Below are positions 1-9,458 of a stretch of 64,000 bases of DNA, piece by piece. The notes beneath the pieces were generated by a model. That model made no database searches and was not told the origin of the DNA. It saw nothing but the letters and a program-made list of their open reading frames with translations. Source of the stretch: Cupriavidus sp. EM10 (GTDB taxonomy: Bacteria > Pseudomonadota > Gammaproteobacteria > Burkholderiales > Burkholderiaceae); the NCBI RefSeq assembly GCF_018729255.1, contig NZ_CP076061.1:1674001-1738000 (forward strand). The letters are read 5' to 3'. How positions within the stretch are numbered: the stretch's first letter is position 1; each line of letters begins with the position of its first letter. The position numbers and the translations under genes are program-made.

Positions 1-523
1 GGGCGAAGTGATAGGCGCCCAGATAGCGCAGTTCGGCGCCCAGGCGGGCCTGCAGCGCATCTGCCAGCGGCGTGGTAAGCGAGAACAGGACATTGCCGGT
101 TTCCTCGATGGCTTCGATGACGGCCAGGCGCTCGGGTCCATGGGCATCGGCCACGATGGCGCACAGTTCGTACATCAGGACGCGGCTGCGGAAAGTGTCA
201 TCGCTCCACAGCTCGCGCAGTGCACCGGTGGTGGTGGTGACGCGATCCCAGCCCAGCGTCTCGAAATCCTCCAGGTACCACGGCCAGTGATGGTCGTCTT
301 CGAAGGTATGGAGGTTGACCTGCTCCTGCCACGCGTCGCGCGGCGGCTCGTCGCGCAGCACGTGGCGGTTGAGGTCGCCAAAGGCCATGACGAAGAACGC
401 AAAGCCGCGCATGAAGCTCAGCCGGATCTGCGGCGGCAGGCTTTCGTCACGCATATGCGAGAACAGCGGCAGGTCCGCATACGCCAGCTTCCTGCGCAGG
501 ATATGGGCGAGCACGGCTTTCAT
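1..523 (-). CDS. Heme-oxygenase-like (HDO-type) protein, partial
   Basis: The frame opens at an ATG at 523 with a GGAGG ribosome site just upstream and stays open for 174 codons to the window edge, so the C-terminus is missing. The translation begins MKAVLAHILRRKLAY and contains HTFEDDHHWPWYLEDFE, then AIEETG and GAYHFA near the visible end. An acid/histidine-rich helix followed by later Glu and His helices is what I know from heme-oxygenase-like diiron proteins. The fold assignment is therefore an inference and the substrate is unknown. About 160 bases without a gene separate it from the MFS gene upstream. It could equally be an uncharacterised TenA-like protein. Confidence 0.6.
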   Translation of the reverse strand, partial: MKAVLAHILRRKLAYADLPLFSHMRDESLPPQIRLSFMRGFAFFVMAFGDLNRHVLRDEPPRDAWQEQVNLHTFEDDHHWPWYLEDFETLGWDRVTTTTGALRELWSDDTFRSRVLMYELCAIVADAHGPERLAVIEAIEETGNVLFSLTTPLADALQARLGAELRYLGAYHFA

Positions 524-681
524 CGGCAATCCTCCGCGCAATGACGGCGCCATCGGCCGGATCATCGTCGTGCTGGATTCTATGAAACCGCCACCCAAAG
601 TTCAATTGAGGCCTGATGCACTGCAAGCACACTGTCTGCGCAGGTGCTGACGGCACCCGCCCTCGGGGCGGGGCCAAGGGA

Positions 682-1878
682 CTAGCGGCGCGACGTGATT
701 GCCAGCGCCACCAGCGCGACGAGCGCCAGCCCGCTGCCGGCCGCCACCACGCCATGCCATCCGGCATGCGTGTACAGCGCGCTGGCGATGGCCGATCCCA
801 CCGCACCGCCCGCGAAGATCGCGGTCATGTACAGCGCGTTCAGGCGAGCGCGACTATGGGCATCGAGCGCATAGACGGCACGCTGGCCCAGCACCATGTT
901 CATCTGCACCGCGAAGTCGAGCACGATGCCGGTCAGCGCCAGGCCATACAGGCCCGCATGGCCGTGGATCAGGCCGGGGACGAAGGCCAGCGCGGCCACG
1001 ACCGTGGCGGCGAACGACGCCACGCGGGTGTGCCCCGCATCGGCCAGCCGGCCGGCGATGGGCGCGGCCACGGCACCGAGTGCGCCCACCAGTGCGAACA
1101 CGCCGATCTGCGACTGCGACAGCCCGTAGCGCGTGGCCAGTTCCAGCGGCGCGGCGGTCCAGAACAGGCTGAACGCGGCAAACAGCAGCCCTTGCAGCAG
1201 CGCGCGCTGGCGCAGCACAGCGAAGCGCGTGAACAGGTGCCACAGCGACGCCAGCAGGCTGCCGTAGCTGGCGCGGTGCTGGGGCACGCGGCGCGGCAGC
1301 GTCATGGCGATGATGAGCACGGTGGCCAGCGTCATGCCGGCGGCGATGAAGAACACCGCGCGCCAGCCGAACCACTGGGCCGCCATGCTCGACAACGGCC
1401 GCGACAGCAGGATGCCCGACAACAGCCCGCCCATGATCGTGCCGACGGTACGGCCGCGCAGCGCCTCGGGCGCCAGGTGCGCCGCGAGCGGAATCAGGAT
1501 CTGCACGCTGACCGAGCTCAGGCCCAGCAGCAGCGACACCAGCAGGAACACGCCGGGCTGCGACGACAACGCGGCGCCCACCAGGCTGGCCGCCGCGGCC
1601 ACGCCGCTGATCATCAGCAGCCGGCGGTTTTCCAGCAGGTCGGCCAGCGGCACCAGGAAGAACAGGCCGATGGCATAGCCGATCTGGGTCAGCGACACGA
1701 TCACGCTGGCGCTCTGCGCCGACAGGCCCACGGCAGGGCCGATCAGCTCGATGATCGGCTGGGCGTAGTACAGGTTCGCCACCAGCACGCCGGCGCATAA
1801 CGAGAACAGCGCGACCAGCGTGCCGGACATGGGTGCGGTGCTCGGGGCGCCGGCGTTGGGAGAGGTTTGGAGTTGCAT
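682..1878 (-). CDS. MFS transporter (drug:H+ antiporter type)
   Basis: This is a 12-helix inner-membrane carrier of the major facilitator superfamily, about 398 aa from the ATG at 1878 (MQLQTSPNAG). The first helix carries the LVANLYYAQPI pattern, and the loop after helix 2 has a degenerate motif A (PLADLLENRR). That pattern is typical of DHA1-type exporters of unknown substrate. An in-frame ATG at 1956 would add 26 hydrophilic residues that do not look like part of the family, so I prefer 1878. The LysR gene lies upstream on the same strand and may regulate it, a common arrangement, but no operator was identified. The substrate cannot be predicted. Confidence 0.85.
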   Translation of the reverse strand: MQLQTSPNAGAPSTAPMSGTLVALFSLCAGVLVANLYYAQPIIELIGPAVGLSAQSASVIVSLTQIGYAIGLFFLVPLADLLENRRLLMISGVAAAASLVGAALSSQPGVFLLVSLLLGLSSVSVQILIPLAAHLAPEALRGRTVGTIMGGLLSGILLSRPLSSMAAQWFGWRAVFFIAAGMTLATVLIIAMTLPRRVPQHRASYGSLLASLWHLFTRFAVLRQRALLQGLLFAAFSLFWTAAPLELATRYGLSQSQIGVFALVGALGAVAAPIAGRLADAGHTRVASFAATVVAALAFVPGLIHGHAGLYGLALTGIVLDFAVQMNMVLGQRAVYALDAHSRARLNALYMTAIFAGGAVGSAIASALYTHAGWHGVVAAGSGLALVALVALAITSRR

Positions 1879-2008
1879 GGCTCTGGATGGAGATCGGGTT
1901 GCGATGTCCAGAGCGTAGGCGCACGAGGGCGATGCGGGAATCACAATGCGGCGCAACGCAGCGTTGCGCCACGAGCAAAGCGTGCCAATGCGAAATCAGC
2001 CTGCTCGG

Positions 2009-2928
2009 TTAGTCGCGCCGGCCGGTCGGCCCCGGCAGCGAGGCCAGGAAGTCCAGGAAGGCCGCAATGCGGCGCGAGCCGCGCTGGTTCGGCAGGTAAA
2101 GCGCGGTCACGACCGAATTCGACTGGTTCGGCGTGACCGACCAGTCGCCGAACAGCACCGTCAGGCGGCCGGCCGCGATATCGGCATCGACCAGCCAGTC
2201 GGGCAACAGGGCAAGCCCGGCGCCGGCCAGCGCCATGTCGCGCAGGACCTCGATATTGTTGCTGCGGAACGGACCCCCGACTGGGACACTGGTCGCGTCG
2301 CCGGCATCGTCCTGCCGGAAGCGCCAGACCTGGTCGCGCGCGCCGAAGCTGAAGCGCAGGCAGCGATGGTTGACCAGATCGGCCGGCTCGGCGGGCGTGC
2401 CATGCTGGCCCAGATAGGCGGGGTGGCCACCACAAGGCGGCGGAAGCGGCCGATCTCGCGCGCGATCACGTTGTCGTAGGCCGCTGCGCTGCCCAGGCGC
2501 ACGGACACGTCCACCCGGGCACCCAGCAGGTCGACGATGCTGTCGGTCAGCTCGACATCGAGTTCCAGCTGCGGATAACCGGCAAGCCATGCGCCCAGGT
2601 ACGGCGAAATGCAGCAGCGCCCGAACGCCACCGGCAGCGACACCCGCAACTGCCCCACGGGCAACTCGCCATGATCGGCGATCGAGGCATCGGCTTCGGC
2701 CACGGCTTCGAGGATCTGGCGTGCCTGCTGGTAGTAGCTGGCCCCGGCCTCCGTCACCGTGACCTGACGCGTCGAGCGGTTCAGCAGCACCGTACCCAGC
2801 GAAGCCTCCAGGCCGTCCAGCGTGCGCGTGACCGACGAGGTGGCCAGGTTCATGCGTCGGGCGGCGGCCGAGAAGCCCTTCGCATCGACGGTCTCGACGT
2901 ACATTTTCAGGGCGAGGAGTTTGTCCAT
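2009..2928 (-). CDS. LysR-family regulator, frameshifted as sequenced
   Basis: Transcription regulator of normal LysR length (about 306 aa if repaired). The N-terminal winged helix-turn-helix (MDKLLALKMYVETV, then GFSAAARRMNLATSSVTR) starts at the ATG at 2928. The effector domain runs in frame to about residue 169 (RRLVVATP) and then continues one frame over as AYLGQHGTPAEPADLVNHRC through FLDFLASLPGP to a TAA at 2009. One base is missing in the GC run near 2418-2423. Both halves align naturally around the break and no coding sequence is lost, so this is either a sequencing indel or a very recent mutation. It lies immediately upstream of the MFS gene on the same strand. Confidence 0.85.
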
Positions 2929-3185
2929 GGCGGGCGGGGCCGTCAGCCCCGGCTGTAGAAACTGTAGAAATCAGGGGCGATGGCATCGCCCGGCCTAAGA
3001 CAAAAGTTACGCATATCGTACACAAGGCCGCGAGGCCCCGGGGGTCGCACCAGACCGGCCCTGGCCCCGGGAGGTGCTTGCAGTTTTTACCGATGGCCCC
3101 CGAATGTGATGTCAATTCCGCACAAAGCGGGCGGCGGCCGCGTGCCTGTGCCACAATCGGCGCCATGCCTCAAGGCGGAGCAAGC

Positions 3186-5663
3186 ATGGTCTACCACCCC
3201 ACGTCCACGGCGGCGACACCGGTCGCGGATTGCGCCAGGGAACCGATTCATATTCCCGGCGGCATCCAGCCGCACGGTTTCCTGGTCAGCGTCGATGACG
3301 CGGGCAATATCGTGCAGGCCAGCCAGAACACGGCGCTGCTGGCCGGCAAGGCGCCCGGCCAGGTCGATGCGTTGCTGGGCCAGCCGCTGTCGGCGCTGGT
3401 CGGCGGCGGGGCCACGCTGGCGCTCGATGCGCTGGCCACGCTGAAGGCCGACGGCATCCCGCTGTACGCCGGATCGATGCCCGATCCGCGCAGCCTGCGC
3501 GATGGCGGGGCGGGGCCTGCCGGCACTTCCACCCATCCCTATTCGCCGCTGGCCATCGTGGTCCACACCTGGCAGGGCGCGCGCATCGTCGAATTCGAGC
3601 CGGCGCACGGTACCGCCGATGTATTTGCCTCGATCTACCCGCTGGTACGCACCTTTATCAACAGCCTGCAGGATCTGGACAATGTCGAGGGGCTGGCGCG
3701 CCTGGCGGCCGAGGAAGTGCACCGGATCACGGGATTCGGTCGCACGATGGTGTACGCGTTCGACGATGAGGGACACGGCCACGTGCTGGCCGAATCGATG
3801 GACGCCGGCTACGCCAGCTACCTGGGGCAACGGTTTCCGGCGTCGGATATCCCGGCGCAGGCCCGCGCGCTGTACGTGCGCAATCGCATCCGCCTGATTG
3901 CCGATGCCGACTACGTGCCGGCGCCGCTGGTGCCGGCGCTGCATCCCGCCACGGGCCAGCCCACCGACCTGACCTACGCGTCGCTGCGCAGCATTTCGCC
4001 CGTGCATGTCCAGTACATGAAGAACATGGGTACGTGGGCGTCGATGTCGATGTCGATCGTGGTGCGCGGCCGGTTGTGGGGCCTGATTTCCTGCCACCAC
4101 GCCACGGCGCGCGTGCCGTCGTTCGAAGTGCGCACGGCGTGCGAGCACATCGCGCAGGTGTTGTCGCTGCAGGTGGAGGCCAAGGAGGACCACGCCGAGG
4201 CCAGCTACCGTCTGGCCCTGCGCCGGCGCCAGACCGGGCTGCTGGCGTCGATGGCCAATACCGACGACTTCATCGAGGCCATCTCGGGCGATGCCGAAGA
4301 TTTGCTGGCGCTGGTGGGTGCCACGGGCGCGGCGGCCGTGTTCGAAGGACGCATCGTGCGGATCGGCGATGCGCCGGCCAACGGCGTGATCGAACGGCTG
4401 CTGGCGTGGCTGGACACGCGCGGCGACGACGTCCATGCCACCGACAACCTGGCGGCGGACTGGCCCGAAGCGGCCGCGCAAGGCGTGGGGCCCGAGGCGG
4501 CCGGCATGCTGGTGGTGCCGCTGTCGCGCCTGTTCCGCAACTACGTGATCTGGTTCCGGGCCGAGGTGGTGCGCACGATCCGCTGGGCGGGCGACCCGCG
4601 CGCCAAGCTGGCGGGGCTGTCGGCGTCGCTGTCGCCGCGAGAGAGCTTCGAGGTCTGGACGCAGACGGTACGCGGCCGCAGCGAGCCGTGGCGGCCGGCC
4701 GAGCTGGAAATCGCGTCGGAATTCCGGGGCGCGCTGCTGGGCATCGTATTGCGGCGTGCCGAAGAGCTGGCGCAGCTGGCGCTGGAGCTGGGGCGCGTCA
4801 ACCGCGAACTGGAGGGATTCTCGTATTCGGTGTCGCACGACCTGCGCGCGCCGCTGCGCCATATCGTCGGGTTTGCCGACCTGCTGCGCGAGATGGACCA
4901 GAGCCGGCTGTCGGACCGCGGCCGGCACTTTGTGGAGCGCATCATTGCGCAGGCCCGCTTTGGCGGCAAGCTGGTGGACGACCTGCTGGCGTTCTCGCAA
5001 ATGGGCCGCGCCGCGCTGCGTCCCCAGCGCGTGGACCTGCGGACGTTTGCCGAGCGCCTGCTGGCCGAGGAAACGAAGGACCTTGGCTCGCGGCGCCTGG
5101 AGTACAAGGTGGGCGCGCTGGGCGAGGTGACGGCAGATCCGGTGCTGATGGACGTGGTGCTGCGAAACCTGATCGCCAACGCGATAAAATTCACGGGTAC
5201 GCGTGGCGTGGATGCCGATGGCCCGGCCGGGCTGGTCGAAGTGGGCACGATGCCCGGCGAGGGAGAATTCGCGGGACAGGACCTGTTCTTCGTGCGCGAC
5301 AATGGCGTGGGCTTCGACATGCGCTATGCCGAGAAGCTGTTTGGCGTGTTCCAGCGGCTGCACCGCGTGGAGGAATTCCCCGGTACCGGCATCGGGTTGG
5401 CCAGCGTACGCCGCATTGTCGAGCGGCACGGCGGCAAGACCTGGGCCGAGGGCGAGCTCGACCGCGGGGCCACGATCTGGTTTTCGCTGCCACGCGATTT
5501 CGTGCCGGAGGGCACGGCCGGCGTCAACGAGACGGCCGCCGAGGCTGCGGCCCGGCTGGCGGCGGTGTCGTCGGGCCAGCCCTACCGGCCAGTATTGAAA
5601 GATGCAAGAACTTTGGAGAACGAGCGTGCTGAGGCCGATCCTGCTGGTGGAAGACAATCCTGA
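3186..5663 (+). CDS. bphP: Bacteriophytochrome photosensor histidine kinase
   Basis: Red/far-red light receptor of about 825 aa. The biliverdin-attachment Cys is residue 16 in CAREPIHIPGGIQPHG, followed by a PAS domain (about 15-115), a GAF domain with the PASDIP motif near residue 217, and a PHY domain with the PRESF tongue motif near 484. The output is a HisKA/HATPase kinase with the H box SVSHDLRAP near residue 550 and the GTGIGLASV ATP-lid motif. I chose the ATG at 3186 because GGCGGAG precedes it at normal distance; an ATG at 3165 lacks a ribosome site. The gene overlaps the response regulator and lies opposite the heme oxygenase that should supply biliverdin. Confidence 0.93.
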   Translation: MVYHPTSTAATPVADCAREPIHIPGGIQPHGFLVSVDDAGNIVQASQNTALLAGKAPGQVDALLGQPLSALVGGGATLALDALATLKADGIPLYAGSMPDPRSLRDGGAGPAGTSTHPYSPLAIVVHTWQGARIVEFEPAHGTADVFASIYPLVRTFINSLQDLDNVEGLARLAAEEVHRITGFGRTMVYAFDDEGHGHVLAESMDAGYASYLGQRFPASDIPAQARALYVRNRIRLIADADYVPAPLVPALHPATGQPTDLTYASLRSISPVHVQYMKNMGTWASMSMSIVVRGRLWGLISCHHATARVPSFEVRTACEHIAQVLSLQVEAKEDHAEASYRLALRRRQTGLLASMANTDDFIEAISGDAEDLLALVGATGAAAVFEGRIVRIGDAPANGVIERLLAWLDTRGDDVHATDNLAADWPEAAAQGVGPEAAGMLVVPLSRLFRNYVIWFRAEVVRTIRWAGDPRAKLAGLSASLSPRESFEVWTQTVRGRSEPWRPAELEIASEFRGALLGIVLRRAEELAQLALELGRVNRELEGFSYSVSHDLRAPLRHIVGFADLLREMDQSRLSDRGRHFVERIIAQARFGGKLVDDLLAFSQMGRAALRPQRVDLRTFAERLLAEETKDLGSRRLEYKVGALGEVTADPVLMDVVLRNLIANAIKFTGTRGVDADGPAGLVEVGTMPGEGEFAGQDLFFVRDNGVGFDMRYAEKLFGVFQRLHRVEEFPGTGIGLASVRRIVERHGGKTWAEGELDRGATIWFSLPRDFVPEGTAGVNETAAEAAARLAAVSSGQPYRPVLKDARTLENERAEADPAGGRQS

Positions 5664-6063
5664 CGATATCGAGCTGACGCTGATTGCGCTGCAGAAGACC
5701 CGCCTTGCCAACCCGGTGGTGTCGGTGCGCGACGGCGCCGAGGCACTGGATTTCCTGCGTCGCGAAGGCGCCTATGCCAGCCGCGCGGAGGAAAACCCGG
5801 CCGTGATCCTGCTGGACAAGAAGCTGCCGAAGGTGGACGGCCATGAGGTGCTGCGCGCGGTGCGTGCCGATGACCGGCTGCGCCGGGTGCCGGTGGTGAT
5901 GCTGACGTCGTCGCGCGAGGAACGCGATCTGCTCAAGAGCTACGACCTGGGCGTCAATGCCTATGTGGTGAAGCCGGTCGAGTTCGACGATTTCATGGCC
6001 GCCATCAACGACCTGGGCGTGTTCTGGGCCGTGCTGAACGAGCCGCCGCCTTATAGCCGCTAA
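5626..6063 (+). CDS. Single-domain response regulator (Rcp1/CheY-like) of the phytochrome
   Basis: Stand-alone receiver domain of 145 aa with no output domain. The acidic pocket is VEDNPDD, the phosphoacceptor is Asp64 in ILLDKKLPKVDG, the Thr is in VVMLTSSREE, and the conserved Lys116 is in YVVKPVEFDDF. This matches the Rcp1-type partner usually encoded directly after a phytochrome. I prefer the GTG at 5626, which has GGAG nine bases upstream; an ATG at 5602 would add eight residues (MQELWRTS) with a poorer ribosome site. It overlaps the end of bphP by about 38 bases, indicating translational coupling. It should receive phosphate from BphP and perhaps also from the PAS kinase encoded convergently. 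Confidence 0.92.
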   Translation: MLRPILLVEDNPDDIELTLIALQKTRLANPVVSVRDGAEALDFLRREGAYASRAEENPAVILLDKKLPKVDGHEVLRAVRADDRLRRVPVVMLTSSREERDLLKSYDLGVNAYVVKPVEFDDFMAAINDLGVFWAVLNEPPPYSR

Positions 6064-6068
6064 TCGCG

Positions 6069-7715
6069 CTAGACCGGCAGCGGGACGCCTGCCTGCTGCG
6101 CCAGCGGCAGCTGCACGCGGAACATCGATCCCTTGCCAAGCCCGTCGCTGTGCGCCGACACGCTGCCGTTGTGCAGCAGCACCAGGTTCTTGACCATCCA
6201 CAGTCCCAGCCCCAGGCCAGGCGCGCGGTTGGCGTGTTCGCGGTGAGCCTGCTCGAACCGCTCGAAGATGCGCTCCAGCGCCTCGGGCGCGATGCCCACG
6301 CCGGAATCCCGTACCGATAGCACGACCTCCGCCCCATCCGCCGCGACGGCCAGTTCCACCGTGCCGCGCTCCGCGAACTTCAGCGCGTTGGTCAGCAGGT
6401 TCAGCACCACCTGCTTGAGCCGGTGTTCGTCGGCCATCACCAGGCAGGGCAGTGCCGGCGCCACGATCAGCGTCACCTCGCGCGATTCCGCATCGAGCCG
6501 CAGATCCTCGGCCACGGTGGCCGCCAGCGACGCCATGTCCAGCAGGCGCAGGTCCACGGACAGCTTGCCGGTGGCAATGGCGCCGCTGTCCAGCAGGTCG
6601 TCGACCATGCGGGCCAGCTGCCGGGTGTTGCGTTCGATGACCTCTGCGGCGCGCCGCACGTGGGCCGGATCGGTGCCGCGCTCCAACAGCGTGGTCCACC
6701 ACAGGATGGCGTGCAGCGGCGACCGCAATTCATGGCTGACGGCTGCCACGAAATGGTCCATCGCCCGGGCGCCACGCTCGCTGATTTCGCGGGCGCGCTG
6801 CTCTTCGGCGGCCACTGCCTGGTAGTGCAGTTCCGACGCCTTGCGCGCCGTGATGTCGATCGTGAAGCCGATCAGCGACTGCGCCGAGCCATCTTCCAGG
6901 TAACGCGCGGCACCGCGCGACATCAGCCAGCGCATCGTGCCGTCCTGCCAGATCACGCGGTACTCGACCTCGAAATGCGCGCGGCCGGCAATGGCCTCGG
7001 ACATCGCGGCGCGCACGGTGTCGCGGTCGTCGACGTGCATCAGTTCCTCGAATACCCGTGCCTCGTCGATGGCATCGTCCGGCTGCAGCCCCATGTTGGC
7101 CTTGCACTGGTCGGTGCAGGCCATGAAGCCCGTGGCCACGTCGAGTTCCCATGCGCCCACCTTGGCGAACGCAAGCAGTTCTTCCAGCTGCTTGCGGTGG
7201 GTCTGCAGTGCCGCGTTGGCTTCGTCCACCAGCACCTGGCGCAACCGCGCCTGGGAGCGCAGCTTGGCGTGCTCGCGGCGCGTCTGCTCGGTCTTGACGA
7301 TCTGGTCGGTCACGTCGGTGACCTGCAGCACGAATGCCGCTGCCGACGAACCGTCCAGGCGCGTGGCCCTGGCCTGCCAGTAGCGCTCGCCGTTGCCGTT
7401 GCCGGCCGGGTGGCCGTCATAGCGGATCAGCGGCGACAGGCGGGACTCGCCCTCCGCCAGGTCGCCGAGCGTGGCGGCCAGCCAGTCGCGCCGGGCCGCC
7501 ATCTGGGCCTCGGACAGGGTGGGATTGATATCGAAGACCGACTTGCCCATGACGTCGTCGCGCGTGCGGCCGGCCATGGTCAGGTAGCGCGCGTTGGCGG
7601 CGACGACCTCGAATGTCGCATTGAGCACCAGGTACGACTCGGGCAGGGCGTCGAACAGCGCCGACGTATCGAGCAGACCGTTCAGGGGAAACTGTTGTTC
7701 GGCGGCGTCAGGCAT
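6069..7715 (-). CDS. PAS-PAS sensor histidine kinase
   Basis: Soluble 548-aa two-component kinase with no membrane segments. The first PAS domain spans about 20-140, a short coiled coil about 140-185, and a second PAS about 190-300 with the FTIDITARKASE boundary. HisKA carries the phosphorylated His328 in AVSHELRSPLHAI. The catalytic domain has NLLTNALKF, DSGVGIAPEALERIF and GLGLGLWMVKNL. No receiver domain is attached, so the response regulator of the phytochrome operon is the natural candidate partner (inference). It starts 15 bases after the heme oxygenase stop, so the two form an operon. It ends five bases from the end of the convergent response-regulator gene. The ligand of the PAS domains is unknown. 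Confidence 0.9.
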   Translation of the reverse strand: MPDAAEQQFPLNGLLDTSALFDALPESYLVLNATFEVVAANARYLTMAGRTRDDVMGKSVFDINPTLSEAQMAARRDWLAATLGDLAEGESRLSPLIRYDGHPAGNGNGERYWQARATRLDGSSAAAFVLQVTDVTDQIVKTEQTRREHAKLRSQARLRQVLVDEANAALQTHRKQLEELLAFAKVGAWELDVATGFMACTDQCKANMGLQPDDAIDEARVFEELMHVDDRDTVRAAMSEAIAGRAHFEVEYRVIWQDGTMRWLMSRGAARYLEDGSAQSLIGFTIDITARKASELHYQAVAAEEQRAREISERGARAMDHFVAAVSHELRSPLHAILWWTTLLERGTDPAHVRRAAEVIERNTRQLARMVDDLLDSGAIATGKLSVDLRLLDMASLAATVAEDLRLDAESREVTLIVAPALPCLVMADEHRLKQVVLNLLTNALKFAERGTVELAVAADGAEVVLSVRDSGVGIAPEALERIFERFEQAHREHANRAPGLGLGLWMVKNLVLLHNGSVSAHSDGLGKGSMFRVQLPLAQQAGVPLPV

Positions 7716-7730
7716 CGTGGTCTCGTGCGC

Positions 7731-8381
7731 TTATCGCGTGCCGGAGCTGGCGCACGCGGGAACACGGGCCAGCAGGTCGTTGAACGTACGCTGCGCGCCA
7801 GCGCAGGCCAGCGCGATATCGGCCGGCTCCTGCACGTTCGCACGCAGCGCTTGCAGGAATTGCTGCCAGCGCGGCCCGGGCGTCTTGCCCGCGCCAAGGT
7901 AGTCAAGCGGATGCGGTGCCAGTTGCCGCGAGAGCTGGCGGTACAGCACCGCGCCACCAAGCTGCGACCCTTCGATCACGTAGCAGACGCCCCAGCGATA
8001 CGCGGCGTCGCCGCGCAGCGTTGCCACATCGATCTCGTCCACCGCCATCCCGCCGGACGGCATGGCCGGGTGGGCCAGGTCCTGTTCCAGCAGTGATGCG
8101 CGGGGGACGGACGGCAGGCGCGCGGCGTCTTGCGGACCATCGCCAAAGCGCGCCAGCCAGCGTTCCAGCGGCGCCAGCCAGGCGCGCAGGATCAGCAGGT
8201 GATCGCGGTAATCGTCGAGCGTGGGGGTGGAACCGGACAGCGGCATTGCCTGGTCGAGCCTGGCATGCTGTTCGGCAGTGGCGGCGCGCAGTGAAGCCAG
8301 CACGTCACACAGGGGGGCGAGGGGGCGAGGGGTTCGAGTGTTCAGCCACGCGGGTGATGATCCGATGGTCCCTAAAGTCAC
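7731..8381 (-). CDS. bphO: Heme oxygenase (biliverdin-producing, BphO type)
   Basis: Opens heme to biliverdin, the chromophore of bacteriophytochromes. The proximal heme His lies in LRAATAEQHARLDQAMPL and the distal-helix glycine motif is EGSQLGGAVLYRQL, both conserved in this family; the core is about 190 aa. The start is uncertain: GTG at 8381 and GTG at 8303 are both possible, neither with a clear ribosome site, and the C-rich run at 8310-8330 could hide a missing base. The frame is open to 8546, but that extension is Arg-rich and not family-like. Encoded just upstream of the PAS kinase and beside bphP, so the cluster supplies its own chromophore. Confidence 0.88.
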   Translation of the reverse strand: MTLGTIGSSPAWLNTRTPRPLAPLCDVLASLRAATAEQHARLDQAMPLSGSTPTLDDYRDHLLILRAWLAPLERWLARFGDGPQDAARLPSVPRASLLEQDLAHPAMPSGGMAVDEIDVATLRGDAAYRWGVCYVIEGSQLGGAVLYRQLSRQLAPHPLDYLGAGKTPGPRWQQFLQALRANVQEPADIALACAGAQRTFNDLLARVPACASSGTR

Positions 8382-8624
8382 GCCACGCACCGGCCCGGCG
8401 TAGACGGATGATGCGAGAGGGCGAGACCCACATGGTACAGGAAGTCCATCAACGCCCGGGTTTGCTGCGGCGTCGCGTGCATATTCCGAGACGCGGCGAT
8501 GCCTTCCGGCGATGGCCTGATGACGGCGCCGTGACATTTGCGTCATATGCGCAGGGCGGCCGGCTGGCGTCCGTAAAATGGGTTTTCCCGCGCCAGCGTG
8601 CGCAGCCGTATCAAGGAGTTCGCG

Positions 8625-8890
8625 ATGAAGTGCCCGACCTGTCCCGATGCAACCCTGACCATGGCGGAGCGGCAGGGTGTGGAGATCGACTACTGCCCGG
8701 CATGCCGTGGCGTCTGGCTGGATCGCGGCGAGCTCGACAAGATTCTCGAACGCTCGACCGTGGCCTCGCCGGCCGGTCAGCCTTCCGCGTCGCGCGAGCG
8801 GCCCCGGGCTACCCGGACGATGCGCGTGGCCATCATGGCGGCGGCTATGGCAAACGCAAGAAGTCGTGGCTGTACGACATCTTCGATTGA
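8625..8890 (+). CDS. TFIIB-type zinc-ribbon protein, frameshifted as sequenced
   Basis: Small zinc-ribbon protein. MKCPTCPDATL and IDYCPACRGVWLDRGELDKI give two CxxC pairs and the W/L-D-x-GEL signature of the zf-TFIIB family, whose function is unknown. AAGGAG lies at good distance from the ATG at 8625. Family members end in a basic stretch and an acidic aromatic tail. Here that ending (GKRKKSWLYDIFD) is found only one frame over, closing at a TGA at 8890, so one base is missing in the CCCCGGG run at 8802-8808. Without repair the frame runs on to 8933 with an unrelated tail. A strong terminator follows. Confidence 0.8.
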
Positions 8891-8917
8891 CGCCGACTGG
8901 ATACCTGGAAGGAAACA

Positions 8918-8949
8918 GGCGCCACCCCCATAGGTGGCGCCTTTTGTTT
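8918..8949 (+). terminator. Rho-independent terminator after the zinc-ribbon gene
   Basis: A perfect 9-bp stem GGCGCCACC/GGTGGCGCC with a 6-base loop is followed by CTTTTGTTT. The preceding gene ends 27 bases upstream at 8890, which supports the frameshift-corrected stop. Confidence 0.88.
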
Positions 8950-9005
8950 GATCGAAGACATCAGACATCGTATCAATGTCTGCACTTCCATACAGGCAGC
9001 TTCGC

Positions 9006-9458
9006 TCAGGCGGCCTTCACCGCCTGACGGGCGATCAGCTTCCAGTGGCCGCCCTGCTTCTGCCAGACCTGCAGCACCTTGAGCAGCACGGTGCCCTGCT
9101 TGCCGCCATCGAGCGTTTCGCCGGACAGCGTATGGCGGACCACGGCCACATCGCCAGACACGTGCACGGATTGATCGGTGATGCTGATGCTGACGAAGTC
9201 CGACTTCTTGTCGAGCAGGTCGCCGATGAAGCTGGTCTTGGTGTCGATCCGGCCGCCGGAATGGCCGTAGCTCAACGAGTCGCCCACCAGGCCCGATAGC
9301 GTCGCCTGGTCAGGATCGACCATGGCGACGCGCAGTTTCTCGGCGGCGGCGGTGACGGCCTGGGTGTCGGCCCGGGTGTCCGCCGATTGCGCCAGCACAG
9401 GCGTGGCCGCGAAGCCCAGCAAGATGGCGGCGCCCAGCGCCGCGGTAAATTTACGCAT
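9006..9458 (-). CDS. Exported NTF2-like (DUF4440-type) protein
   Basis: A 150-aa protein with a clear signal peptide (MRKFTAALGAAILLGFAATPVLAQ, cleavage after VLA-Q) and a compact NTF2-like alpha/beta domain. Family features are the AAAEKLRVAMVDPD start, the SYGHSGGRID strand and the terminal VLQVWQKQGGHWKLIARQ strand. Such proteins use a cone-shaped pocket, but most DUF4440 members have no known ligand. GGGAGA sits just before the ATG at 9458. No obvious partner is adjacent; nnrS lies upstream on the same strand about 140 bases away. Confidence 0.85.
   Translation of the reverse strand: MRKFTAALGAAILLGFAATPVLAQSADTRADTQAVTAAAEKLRVAMVDPDQATLSGLVGDSLSYGHSGGRIDTKTSFIGDLLDKKSDFVSISITDQSVHVSGDVAVVRHTLSGETLDGGKQGTVLLKVLQVWQKQGGHWKLIARQAVKAA

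Noticed and set aside
8382..8546. Upstream extension of the heme oxygenase frame to an ATG at 8546
   Set aside because: The extra 55 residues are Arg-rich, lack any family similarity and cross the likely promoter region.
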